Shown: positions 1 through 6,897 of the stretch, in pieces
Numbering within the stretch: position 1 is the first letter of the stretch
Layout of the letters: the number at the start of each line of letters is the position of its first letter
Assembly: GCA_964626495.1 (NCBI GenBank)
Contig: CAZVFT010000068.1
Location: 1 to 13,627 of the forward strand
Reading direction: 5' to 3'
Length of the DNA stretch: 13,627 bases
Source of the DNA: JACNLN01 sp964626495
GTDB lineage: Bacteria > Fidelibacterota > Marinisomatia > Marinisomatales > CAZVFT01
Notes under the pieces: model-generated
Database searches by the model: none
What the model saw: the letters and a program-made list of their open reading frames with translations, nothing else
What the model was told of the DNA's origin: nothing
Made by a program: the position numbers and the translations under genes

Positions 1-61
1 GTCCATTGCTAAAGAATTGAATGGTGAATATGATGGCTGGGGAACAATGGTTACTGATTGA
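1..61 (+). CDS. RraB-family protein, C-terminal fragment
   Basis: Only the last 19 codons and the TGA stop (59-61) lie in the window, read from base 2. The tail reads SIAKELNGEYDGWGTMVTD. The core E-Y-D-G-W-G-T is what I recall from the C-terminal region of RraB (regulator of ribonuclease E activity B), where E. coli has a very similar VEYDGWGTYF stretch. RraB-fold proteins bind RNase E in gammaproteobacteria and inhibit its action; in other phyla the fold occurs in proteins of unknown role, so the family match does not prove RNase E control. The gene converges on the glycosylase-like gene with a 65-base gap. The identification rests on one short motif, so the family is likely but not certain. 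Confidence 0.6.
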   Translation, partial: SIAKELNGEYDGWGTMVTD

Positions 62-126
62 ATTCATTATGCAACATTAACTCTCACAAAGACAGGCAGG
101 AACAACATATACATACAAAATCCACA

Positions 127-570
127 TCATCGTTCTTCCCACTTGGGAACCTCTTCATTAACACAATAGAAAAAGACAAAAACACCAGTGCGACCAAGAT
201 GTTTAAAAACTTGCTGTAACTCCGCTGCTCGCTCGTAGTAATCACCCTCTAATGAATCAAGATAAGCCTTAAACGAACCGTGCTTGCCAATCAATTCCAG
301 CATAATCTGAGCATTCTCAACAGTAGCAGCGATTTTCTGTCTGTTCCGTACGATGCTGGAGTCATTGATCAGTCTCTCCAAATCAGCTAAACCATAGTTC
401 GCCACCTTTTTAATCTCAAACCTGTCAAATGCCCGTTTGAAATTATCCCATTTGTTCCGAATTACAGACCAGCTGAAACCCGCTTGAAAGATTGCTTTAG
501 TCAGCTGTTCCAAATATTCCGAGTCGCTGTCGGGAGTCCTTCTGGGTGGGATTTCGTAAACGATTGGCAC
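127..570 (-). CDS. Short DNA-3-methyladenine glycosylase I-like protein
   Basis: 147 residues. The central block Q-A-G-F-S-W (about 31-36), then N-K-W-D-N-F-K-R-A-F, then S-I-V-R-N-R-Q-K-I (73-81) and F-K-H-L-G-R-T-G near 122-129 follow the order of the Tag (3-methyladenine DNA glycosylase I) helix-hairpin-helix core, in which E. coli has QQAGLSW, GIIRHRGKI and FKFVGTT. Tag removes 3-methyladenine from alkylated DNA in base excision repair. The usual N-terminal zinc ligands (Cys4, His17 in E. coli) and C-terminal ones (His175, Cys179) are absent, and Glu38 aligns with Ala; the Trp46 equivalent is kept. Short relatives of this layout, beginning M-P-x-x-Y-x-x, exist in Chloroflexi as I recall, so it is probably a complete member of a divergent subfamily rather than a truncation. 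The start is GTG (568-570); an in-frame TAA lies at 583-585 and no good Shine-Dalgarno is seen. Substrate unknown. Confidence 0.75.
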   Translation of the reverse strand: MPIVYEIPPRRTPDSDSEYLEQLTKAIFQAGFSWSVIRNKWDNFKRAFDRFEIKKVANYGLADLERLINDSSIVRNRQKIAATVENAQIMLELIGKHGSFKAYLDSLEGDYYERAAELQQVFKHLGRTGVFVFFYCVNEEVPKWEER

Positions 571-619
571 TGTAAAACATCGTTAATGCATATGCAAAAA
601 ATATACTAAATTGTCAGCA

Positions 620-1522
620 ATGAAAACGTTAAAATTTCTTCCTCCTCTCGCCATAATATTTGCCGCCATCCTCTGGTCGGTTGATGGGTATATTCGACAG
701 AATCTGTACAGCGTCTCCTCATTTCTGATCGTTCTGCTGGAACATCTATTAGGGGCTATTATATTTTTACCTTTACTCATTAAAGGATGGAAAGAAATAA
801 CAAAACTACGGGATCGATCCTGGGTTTCCGTCATCTGGGTGGCACTGTTTGGAGGGTTGCTTGGAACCTACTTTTACACCAAAGCTCTCAGCTATGTGGA
901 GTATATTGATCTCTCAGTAGTGGTCTTATTACAGAAATTCCAACCCCTTTTTGCCATCGCATTAGCTGCAGTCATTCTTAAAGAGAAACTAACCAAACGA
1001 TATCTACTCTGTGCAGCCGGTGCCATTATCGGGGGATTATTCGTCACATTCGGAAGTATATTCCCAAATTTCGAAACGAATAGTAAAATGATTATCGCTT
1101 CATTATTGGCATTGCTTGCAGCTTTTGCATGGGGAAGTTCTACCGTTCTGGGAAAGCATGCACTGAAGCGTCTATCATTTTTCACACTTACCTCACTCAG
1201 ATTATGGATCACCACAATTGTGGCTCTTGCCATCTTCTGTACTATGAAGAATAGACCGGATGTCTTCGCTCTGACGGGAAATCAGTGGTTGTTCATTATT
1301 ATTATTGTCCTTTCCAGCGGTAGCGTTGCTCTTTTTATCTATTATTATGGACTAAAATATATCCCCGCTACTCACGCCACAATCTACGAACTTTTCTGGC
1401 CTCTTTCAGCTGTTCTCATTGATTGGTTTATCCGTGGAAGAATATTAACCACCTCCCAATTGTTCGGTGGTCTCTTGCTTATTGTGTCATCAATACTTCT
1501 ACCGAGAAAGTCATCTGATTAA
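620..1522 (+). CDS. DMT superfamily (EamA-type) permease
   Basis: About 300 residues, strongly hydrophobic, with roughly ten membrane segments arranged as two EamA repeats (about 8-135 and 150-298). The end of the first repeat shows the family pattern L-K-E-K-L-T followed by a G-rich helix (A-A-G-A-I-I-G-G). Members export or import small metabolites such as amino acids, nucleosides or drugs through the inner membrane; the substrate cannot be told from sequence. I prefer ATG at 620; a TTG at 611 is in frame but would add only three residues, and neither has a clear Shine-Dalgarno. The TAA stop (1520-1522) directly abuts the ATG of the MFS gene, so the two are very likely co-transcribed and translationally coupled. 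It is divergent from the glycosylase-like gene, with about 50 bases for two promoters. Confidence 0.88.
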   Translation: MKTLKFLPPLAIIFAAILWSVDGYIRQNLYSVSSFLIVLLEHLLGAIIFLPLLIKGWKEITKLRDRSWVSVIWVALFGGLLGTYFYTKALSYVEYIDLSVVVLLQKFQPLFAIALAAVILKEKLTKRYLLCAAGAIIGGLFVTFGSIFPNFETNSKMIIASLLALLAAFAWGSSTVLGKHALKRLSFFTLTSLRLWITTIVALAIFCTMKNRPDVFALTGNQWLFIIIIVLSSGSVALFIYYYGLKYIPATHATIYELFWPLSAVLIDWFIRGRILTTSQLFGGLLLIVSSILLPRKSSD

Positions 1523-2794
1523 ATGACCATATCAAAACTTACTCAGAACGATCATAATTGGAATTTATTTCTTAACGTTTTACATGAAATGTGCTGGGGG
1601 TTTGGGTTGGTTTTTCACTCCAGTTATGCCATAATTCCCTTATTTTTGAAGCAGCTCAATGCTCCCAATATTATCATCGGATCTGTTGCGGGAGTCTTCG
1701 TTATCTCTGCAGCTGTCCCTCAAATCTATTCAGCGTATCTTGCTCGGAATACCAGAAATATTAAATTGACCGCTATTGGGGTTCATCTTCTTATCATTCC
1801 TCCAATTTTTATAGCTGGCTTCATCTTTGCATTTATCGGTCCAATAGGTCCGTTCGCCTGGATCTTCTATTATATCTGTTTCCTCCTTTTCACCATTTCC
1901 GTAGGATTTATCTTTCCAATCTGGGCTGATTTCCTGGATTCCGCCCACCTCCCTGAAAGACGGGGATCTTTCTTTGGAATTTCTTTTGCCTTTGGTGCCA
2001 TCGCCGGAGTTGTTGGCGGGTTGGTGGTAAAAAAACTTTTAGCTACAGTTTCATTTCCTCAAAATTTTGGTTACGGATTTCTAATTTACACCTGTTGTAT
2101 CATCTTTGCAGTGTTGCTGTTTACAGCATATCGAATAAGTAATGCGTCCCGGCAGTCTCATGCAAAAACTTTTGGACAATTTGTTTCTGAAGTTAAAAAC
2201 ACTTTTCTTCAAGACACTAATTTCAAGCGTTACATTTTTAGTCGAATTTTCCTCACCGCTAATTTTCCCGCCATTTCTCTCTACGCTGTTCACAGCTACA
2301 ACAAACTTCATTTTGATGTCAGTGAAGCAGGAATATTTGCCATAATCATTGGATTGACAGCTGCATTATCAAACTATGTCGCTGGGAAAATTGGGGATCG
2401 GGTTGGTCATAAATATGTTATGGTACTTGTTTTCATTGCCTATCTCTGCGCCCTCATCACAGATCTGCTGGCACATACACTCACACACGTCTATATAATC
2501 TTTGTTTTTCTGGGATTGGCTCAGGGGGGATTTTGGACATCAGCTATGAGCTTGATCTATGAATTGGCTGGAGAGAAGGATAAAAAAATCTACTTCGCAC
2601 TCGTAGATAGCCTTACAGCACCATTTGTCTTGATCTTTATCCTCTTAACGGGAGCATTTATTCCTGTTGTTGGGATCTCCACTACCTTGCTGGGGCTTGG
2701 GATTTTCATAGTTATAGGAGTTCTATGTTTGGCGTTTGTAACAAAAGAGCCGAAAACCATACGGACAAACACTGTTTTACCCTTGCACAAATAA
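1523..2794 (+). CDS. MFS transporter
   Basis: 423 residues with about twelve hydrophobic segments split by a central hydrophilic loop near 203-235 (S-R-Q-S-H-A-K-T-F). A major-facilitator motif A-like loop, G-K-I-G-D-R-V-G-H-K, lies at about 288-297, the position of the loop between helices 8 and 9; a fainter loop (Y-L-A-R-N-T-R-N-I-K) near 72-81 is the first-half counterpart. R-R-G-S-F-F-G at 146-152 is also common in this branch. These are inner-membrane secondary carriers; the cargo is unknown. The ATG follows the preceding TAA with no gap, so ribosomes finishing the DMT permease probably reinitiate here. Two unrelated permeases in one operon suggest a shared or sequential substrate, which is inference. 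No transcription terminator with a T-run is evident after the stop; a structured GC-rich island begins 22 bases downstream. Confidence 0.88.
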   Translation: MTISKLTQNDHNWNLFLNVLHEMCWGFGLVFHSSYAIIPLFLKQLNAPNIIIGSVAGVFVISAAVPQIYSAYLARNTRNIKLTAIGVHLLIIPPIFIAGFIFAFIGPIGPFAWIFYYICFLLFTISVGFIFPIWADFLDSAHLPERRGSFFGISFAFGAIAGVVGGLVVKKLLATVSFPQNFGYGFLIYTCCIIFAVLLFTAYRISNASRQSHAKTFGQFVSEVKNTFLQDTNFKRYIFSRIFLTANFPAISLYAVHSYNKLHFDVSEAGIFAIIIGLTAALSNYVAGKIGDRVGHKYVMVLVFIAYLCALITDLLAHTLTHVYIIFVFLGLAQGGFWTSAMSLIYELAGEKDKKIYFALVDSLTAPFVLIFILLTGAFIPVVGISTTLLGLGIFIVIGVLCLAFVTKEPKTIRTNTVLPLHK

Positions 2795-3191
2795 TATCCA
2801 GTAAATATCAAGCAATCTCTCCCCGACTCTACGTGTGCGTGATCTACGACAGCGACGGTGGTGTTCTGAATTATCCCGAAGTTTCGGGGGCGGAGAGGAG
2901 TTATAATATCAGCAAGATTTTATGTTGATTTTCTTATAACTGACCGTAAATTTTACCCAGTCATAAAATTGATAAAGTCATCGTGAATTATCATTTAACA
3001 CTCAGACCAGCAAGCCATACTCTTTCCGTTAACATGTTTAAATTTAGTTAAAGGATTTATGTTAGCTGGTATTATCAGTGAGTTCATTCCGATTTTATCC
3101 TAAATTAATAAGATTAGTGGCAAAAGTGCATAATCATCATTAAACTACAGGTAAGAAATTGATACAACTTGAAAATAGAGGAAAGTAAGCA
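2795..3191. other. Intergenic region, 397 bases
   Basis: An AT-rich gap between the MFS gene and the TPR lipoprotein gene. The first third holds the GC-rich structured island listed separately. The remainder contains only small dyads, for example TGATAA at 2970-2975 facing TTATCA at 2988-2993, and GTAAATTTTAC at 2946-2956. A TATAAT hexamer at 2902-2907 lacks a matching -35 box. I see no gene in it on either strand. Confidence 0.6.
2817..2900. repeat. GC-rich structured island with nested inverted repeats
   Basis: CTCTCCCC at 2817-2824 pairs with GGG plus GGAGAG at 2888-2897 (one bulged C at 2891), and inside the right arm lies a perfect hairpin, CCCGAAGTTTCGGG, at 2875-2888. The block is clearly richer in GC than its surroundings. 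No T-run follows on either strand, so it is a poor intrinsic terminator. It could be a dispersed palindromic repeat or a structured RNA; sequence alone does not decide. Confidence 0.5.
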
Positions 3192-3542
3192 ATGCGTAAA
3201 CTCTTCTTATTCATAGTAGCTATAATAATCTTGACAGGATGTGCGGATGACCCTGACCGACATCTCAATTTGGGCAACTGGTACTATCAGAAAGGATTGT
3301 TGGAGGAAGCAATTCTGGAGTACCGAGAGGTCATTCGGTTATATCCAGATGATCCCAGCTTATTGACGCGGGTTCAATTAAACAGTGTGACCAAAGCTCA
3401 CTATCACCTTGCTCTTGCTTATTCAAAAAAGGGGTGGTACGACTATGCTTTAAAGGAAGCAAAAATTACGTTTGACCTCCAACCAACGGTGGAAAACCGT
3501 GAAATAATAGCTCTTCTTGAGAAGCGTCGAAGCCTGGAATAA
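3192..3542 (+). CDS. Small TPR-repeat lipoprotein
   Basis: 116 residues. A short basic N-terminus, a hydrophobic core and the lipobox L-T-G-C (14-17) mark a lipoprotein signal, giving a mature protein of about 100 residues anchored by Cys17. Two tetratricopeptide repeats follow: about 25-58 (L-G-N-W-Y-Y-Q-K-G-L-L-E-E-A, ending in L-Y-P-D-D-P) and about 69-102 (A-H-Y-H-L-A-L-A-Y-S-K-K-G, ending in L-Q-P). TPRs bind protein partners; such small lipoproteins often assist envelope complexes, but no partner is shown by the context. The ATG is preceded by a good Shine-Dalgarno, AGAGGAAAG at 3177-3185. The gene stands alone, and its stop overlaps a 20-base palindrome shared with the convergent PAP2 gene. 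Confidence 0.85.
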   Translation: MRKLFLFIVAIIILTGCADDPDRHLNLGNWYYQKGLLEEAILEYREVIRLYPDDPSLLTRVQLNSVTKAHYHLALAYSKKGWYDYALKEAKITFDLQPTVENREIIALLEKRRSLE

Positions 3543-3561
3543 ATCAATATTGATATTGATT
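3542..3561. terminator. Perfect palindrome between convergent genes, possible bidirectional terminator
   Basis: AATCAATAT and ATATTGATT (9 bases each) flank a TG spacer, forming a perfect dyad that starts in the last base of the lipoprotein TAA stop and ends eight bases before the PAP2 stop. Its position between two converging genes suits a two-way terminator or an operator-like site. The stem is AT-rich and lacks a proper T-run, so termination strength is doubtful. Confidence 0.35.
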
Positions 3562-3568
3562 CGTACTC

Positions 3569-4399
3569 CTACTTGAGCGGGGCATTAAGACCCAGTTTCC
3601 CAAATAACCACGTTACAGCTAATCCAGCCCATATCCCCATAGCAAAGTAACGAATCCAATCTGCCCAATCACTTTCCGGCAATAACATTTTCAAACCAAT
3701 TCGCAATACCAATATACCAGTAACACCTATAACGACTTTTATTATCTGTCTCCACCAGTCAGTCTCTGGCTTAAACTTTACCCAGATTCTTTCCATTATC
3801 ATACCTCCGCCCATACCAGCCAGCATACCTCCCACTCGAACAGATATGTCAGAGGGGGTCAATAGCGCTAACATAATTCCTGTGAACACAACCAACAGGG
3901 TAGTCACTCCTGGAGGAAATTTAACGTGCCGCCTGACTATCTGTTTTTCAGCTGATGTGGCAATATACAGATAACAAAAACCGATGGTCCATCCTCCTAC
4001 CACATCGTATGGAAAATGTACCCCCAGATATACTCTCGAAAGCCCAATGAAGAAAATAATGATTCCGGGCCATAAATAGGAGTTTATCACCCATGCCAGA
4101 TATCCCCAGAGTACCATCGCACCCATAGCGTGTCCGCTGGGAAACCCATACCCATCGGCATCAATCATTGCTACCCCATCTGGTCTGGGAAGATGAAACC
4201 ACTCTTTCAACGCCCAGCTTAGATAAAAATTGATTAGTAAAATAAACAATAGAGGTAAAGCCACATTTTTCCGCCAGCACCAGTAAACGATCGGTACTAC
4301 AAGAAGATAAAAACTCTCATCTCCTAGCAATGTAAAGAACTTCATCAGAAATATGATGGTTGGATGGTCAAACTGCTGAAAAAAATTAATCAGTCCCAT
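3569..4399 (-). CDS. PAP2-family membrane phosphatase
   Basis: 276 residues with multiple membrane segments. All three phosphatidic acid phosphatase type 2 motifs are intact: K65-x6-R72-P73 (K-E-W-F-H-L-P-R-P), P87-S-G-H90 and S121-R122-x5-H128-x3-D132 (S-R-V-Y-L-G-V-H-F-P-Y-D). His90 and His128 are the expected acid/base and nucleophile. Enzymes of this family dephosphorylate lipid phosphates or diphosphates, such as undecaprenyl diphosphate or phosphatidate, on the outer face of the inner membrane. The N-terminal stretch with F-T-L-L-G-D-E-S-F-Y and the W-C-W segment before the first motif fit a bacterial subgroup of unassigned substrate; the last 120 residues add further membrane helices. 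The start is secured by a strong Shine-Dalgarno, AAGGAGG, eight bases or so upstream (minus strand, about 4406-4412). The gene is divergent from etfB. Confidence 0.92.
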   Translation of the reverse strand: MGLINFFQQFDHPTIIFLMKFFTLLGDESFYLLVVPIVYWCWRKNVALPLLFILLINFYLSWALKEWFHLPRPDGVAMIDADGYGFPSGHAMGAMVLWGYLAWVINSYLWPGIIIFFIGLSRVYLGVHFPYDVVGGWTIGFCYLYIATSAEKQIVRRHVKFPPGVTTLLVVFTGIMLALLTPSDISVRVGGMLAGMGGGMIMERIWVKFKPETDWWRQIIKVVIGVTGILVLRIGLKMLLPESDWADWIRYFAMGIWAGLAVTWLFGKLGLNAPLK

Positions 4400-4615
4400 T
4401 GGTTTCCTCCTTTTCTATAGTTCAGTAATTGAATTGTAATCAAGCCCTTCATCAAAAATTTGATCTTTCAACTCGATCGTTTATTCCATCTCAGCAGAAA
4501 CAAAAGTCAGTACCTCAGCTAAAATCGCTGGAATTTGAATTTACCCCGGTCTTCAAAGATCGCTAACAAAAATGATTTGAATCTTAAATCAAAAATAATA
4601 TCTTCCGCCCACATT
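4400..4615. promoter_or_regulatory. Divergent PAP2/etfB upstream region with small palindromes
   Basis: The 216-base region must carry promoters for both genes. ATCAAA-AA-TTTGAT at 4451-4464 is a perfect dyad, and a looser one, GATTT(7)AAATC, lies at 4574-4590, just upstream of the etfB start. These are plausible operator sites. No convincing -35/-10 pair with normal spacing was found on the plus strand, which is common in phyla with atypical promoters. Confidence 0.3.
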
Positions 4616-5536
4616 ATGAATGTAAAACTTATCGTTTTAGTTAAACAGGTGCCAGACACCAAAAACGTTACAGCTGACGCTATGAAAGCTGATGGTACTG
4701 TAAATCGAGGTGCTCTTCCTGCCATATTCAATCCTGAAGATCTCAACGCTTTGGAAATGGCTCTTGAAATAAAAGAGCATTTTGGCGGTATGATTACCGT
4801 GATCACTATGGGACCGCCCAGAGCTGCCAATGTCCTCAGGGAAGCTCTGTATCGTGGAGCAGACAGATGTATACTCCTGACTGACCGGCTTATCGCTGGC
4901 GCCGATACGCTGGCAACTTCCTATACCCTGGCACTTGCCATTAAGAAGACAGGAAAATTTGATATGGTGCTCTGCGGTCGCCAGGCAATTGATGGTGATA
5001 CCGCTCAAATAGGTCCCCAGGTGGCAGAAAAAATTGGTGTGAATCAGATAACCTACACTGAAAAAATAATTGATCTGGTAGATAATAAAATTACCATTTC
5101 TCGAACCCTCGGACGTACCATAGAAACCATACAGACAGAACTCCCTATCCTGATAACCGTACCCTCTTCCGCCAATCAACCGCGACCGTTTGGGGCTAAA
5201 TTGATGATGAAATACAAGAAAGCCAGAACCTGCCTTGAGGTGGAGCAGGAGATTAAAAACAGTTCTCCCACTGGGGAATATGCCGCCGATATTCTTAAGA
5301 AAGAAATTTCTAAAAAATGTAAGGAGCTTTCCCAAAAGAATTTACTGATTGAAACCTGGACAGCAGCAGATCTGGATGCCGAACCTGCCTGCCTTGGTCT
5401 GAAAGGTTCTCCCACAAAGGTGAAGAAAGTTCAGAGTGTGGTGATTTCCGCCGTTGAAACAAAAACGGTTAAGCCGACTGAGAAAGGGGTCAGAGAGCTA
5501 TTCTCCGAACTGATTGAGGAGCGGACATTTGGCTGA
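4616..5536 (+). CDS. etfB: Electron transfer flavoprotein beta subunit
   Basis: 306 residues from the ATG at 4616, chosen because the family begins here with the M-N-V-K-L-I-V-L-V-K-Q-V-P-D strand; upstream in-frame codons to 4535 would add an unrelated 27-residue tail. Family marks in order: K-Q-V-P-D-T (10-15), F-N-P-E-D (38-42), V-I-T-M-G-P-P (62-68), G-A-D-R-x-I-L-L-T-D (81-90), G-R-Q-A-I-D-G-D-T-A-Q-I-G-P (121-134) for AMP/flavin binding, and G-L-K-G-S-P-T-K-V (261-269). EtfB pairs with EtfA to shuttle electrons from acyl-CoA dehydrogenases. The nucleotide motif (D-G-D-T-A-Q) resembles clostridial ETFs, some of which bifurcate electrons. Compared with those (about 260 residues) it carries about 40 extra residues between 198 and 245, lysine- and glutamate-rich. 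No clear Shine-Dalgarno. It overlaps etfA by eight bases. Confidence 0.93.
   Translation: MNVKLIVLVKQVPDTKNVTADAMKADGTVNRGALPAIFNPEDLNALEMALEIKEHFGGMITVITMGPPRAANVLREALYRGADRCILLTDRLIAGADTLATSYTLALAIKKTGKFDMVLCGRQAIDGDTAQIGPQVAEKIGVNQITYTEKIIDLVDNKITISRTLGRTIETIQTELPILITVPSSANQPRPFGAKLMMKYKKARTCLEVEQEIKNSSPTGEYAADILKKEISKKCKELSQKNLLIETWTAADLDAEPACLGLKGSPTKVKKVQSVVISAVETKTVKPTEKGVRELFSELIEERTFG
5516..5521 (+). promoter_or_regulatory. Ribosome binding site that fixes the etfA start
   Basis: GAGGAG lies inside the end of etfB, seven bases before TTG 5529. This spacing favours TTG 5529 over the upstream TTG at 5514, which would overlap this site. It implies coupled translation of the two ETF subunits. 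Confidence 0.65.
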
Positions 5537-6560
5537 TAAAACAAACAAAGGTGACGTTTTAGTCTTTATTGAAATTGAGCATGGAGAGATTTCCGATGTC
5601 AGCCTGGAGCTAATCTGTAAGGCGCGGGAACTTGCCCAAACATTGAATGGAAAGGTCACTGCTCTGATGGCAGGGAATGACATTTCTCAATTCACCGCCA
5701 AAATTTTATCCTACGGCTGTAATAAACTCTACATAGCTGAAGACAAAAGACTGAAATTTTATGAAACCCTCCCTTACACTAACATCGTCTCATCTGTGAT
5801 AGAAACAACAGCTCCCGAGATTGTGTTGTTTGGTGCTACACCATTGGGCAGAGATCTGGCACCACGTGTCGCCAGTAAAATTAAAACCGGTCTGACTGCC
5901 GATTGTACCGATTTGAAGATTGGAAACCACGAGGACAAAAAACTTAACAGGACGTACAAGGACATCTTATACCAGATTCGGCCAGCGTTCGGAGGGAATA
6001 TCATTGCTACCATTATCGCTCCTGAACACCGCCCCCAAATGGCTACTGTTCGTGAAGGAGTGATGAAGCTTAACAAACCGATTAAAAATCCATCAGGAGA
6101 GGTAATTCCCCTCGACGTTGAGCTGAACGATGATGATTTTGTAAATAGTGTGATTAAACGAACCGTAAGCGAAAAAAAGGTCAATTTGAAAGCAGCGGAT
6201 ATTATTATTTCAGGAGGAGCCGGGATTGGCAGCAAGGAAAATTTCCAGTTGATACACGAGTTAGCAGAAACGCTTGGAGGTGTCGTCGGTGCCTCACGGG
6301 CAGCTGTAGACAGCGGTTTTATCAGTCATGACCACCAGGTGGGGCAAACCGGTACTACCGTACGGCCCAAGCTGTATATCGCTTGCGGTATTTCAGGAGC
6401 TATTCAACATCGGGAAGGGATGATTGAATCCGGGAAAATTATTGCCATCAACACTGACCCTGACGCTCCCATTTTCAAGATCGCTCACTACGGCATTGTG
6501 GGAGATGTCAACGATGTTATTCCTATGATGATCAAATCTTACAAGTCAAAAAACTCCTAA
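5529..6560 (+). CDS. etfA: Electron transfer flavoprotein alpha subunit
   Basis: 343 residues from TTG 5529, which sits seven bases after GAGGAG and gives the family-like start M-A-D-K-T-N-K-G-D-V-L-V. The FAD-binding C-terminal half is intact: S-R-A-A-V-D-S-G (256-263), Q-V-G-Q-T-G (270-275), C-G-I-S-G-A-I-Q-H (286-294), I-A-I-N-T-D-P-D-A-P-I-F (305-316) and G-I-V-G-D (322-326). The N-terminal half has the nucleotide-fold segment F-G-A-T-P-L-G-R-D-L-A-P-R (101-113). EtfA holds the redox FAD and forms a cytoplasmic heterodimer with EtfB, accepting electrons from acyl-CoA dehydrogenase and handing them to an ETF:quinone oxidoreductase or another acceptor; neither acceptor gene lies in the window. 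The acyl-CoA dehydrogenase gene follows after the hicAB pair. Confidence in the function is high; the exact start is slightly less certain. Confidence 0.94.
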   Translation: MADKTNKGDVLVFIEIEHGEISDVSLELICKARELAQTLNGKVTALMAGNDISQFTAKILSYGCNKLYIAEDKRLKFYETLPYTNIVSSVIETTAPEIVLFGATPLGRDLAPRVASKIKTGLTADCTDLKIGNHEDKKLNRTYKDILYQIRPAFGGNIIATIIAPEHRPQMATVREGVMKLNKPIKNPSGEVIPLDVELNDDDFVNSVIKRTVSEKKVNLKAADIIISGGAGIGSKENFQLIHELAETLGGVVGASRAAVDSGFISHDHQVGQTGTTVRPKLYIACGISGAIQHREGMIESGKIIAINTDPDAPIFKIAHYGIVGDVNDVIPMMIKSYKSKNS

Positions 6561-6636
6561 GTATGAAACAGGGACCAGGAACCAATTACAAGTTAGCAAG
6601 TTTTGAATAATTGTCAGAATAATGTAGTTTATTATC

Positions 6637-6897
6637 GTGGTTAAAATAGAAAAACTATTAGGAAAAATTTTACTTGGAGTTTCCGACAAAAACTTTCGTT
6701 TTAATGATTTATGTTGGTTATTAAAAAAATTAGGTTTTGAAGAAAGAATTAAAGGGAGTCATCATATTTTCACAAAAGATGATGTTGAAGAAATTATTAA
6801 CATTCAACCGAAAGGAAAAATGGCAAAACCTTATCAGGTAAAACAAGTTAGAAATATCATACTTCAATACAAACTAGGAGAATTTATAAATGAGTAA
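6637..6897 (+). CDS. hicA: HicA-family toxin (mRNA interferase)
   Basis: 86 residues. The double-stranded-RNA-binding-like HicA fold is shown by L-L-K-K-L-G-F-E-E-R-I-K-G-S-H-H-I-F (28-45), whose G-S-H carries the catalytic histidine (His42), followed by I-N-I-Q-P-K-G-K (55-61) and the C-terminal helix K-P-Y-Q-V-K-Q-V-R-N-I-I (64-75). HicA cleaves mRNA and arrests growth unless bound by HicB. It is a little longer than the classical 58-residue type, with an N-terminal segment K-I-E-K-L-L-G-K-I-L that is normal in the subfamily having S-D-K-N after it. The start is GTG 6637; no good Shine-Dalgarno is visible. The gene overlaps hicB by eight bases. Base composition is much more AT-rich than the flanking ETF and dehydrogenase genes, which suggests transfer. 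Confidence 0.9.
   Translation: MVKIEKLLGKILLGVSDKNFRFNDLCWLLKKLGFEERIKGSHHIFTKDDVEEIINIQPKGKMAKPYQVKQVRNIILQYKLGEFINE

Noticed and set aside
892..1233. 113-codon minus-strand frame inside the DMT permease gene
   Set aside because: The opposite strand encodes a clear membrane protein; this frame has no family features.
2725..2928. 67-codon frame overlapping the MFS 3' end and the GC-rich island
   Set aside because: It starts inside the MFS gene in another frame and owes its second half to the structured island; no support as a gene.
4535..4615. Extended N-terminus of EtfB
   Set aside because: The 27 added residues are unlike EtfB, whose fold begins at M-N-V-K-L-I-V; they come from the AT-rich leader.
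4637..5335. 232-codon open frame on the minus strand inside etfB
   Set aside because: It lies wholly opposite a well-conserved ETF beta gene, and its translation shows no domain pattern; it is an antisense shadow.
5774..6235. 153-codon minus-strand frame inside etfA
   Set aside because: Antisense to conserved EtfA codons, with low-complexity serine-rich translation and no ribosome site.
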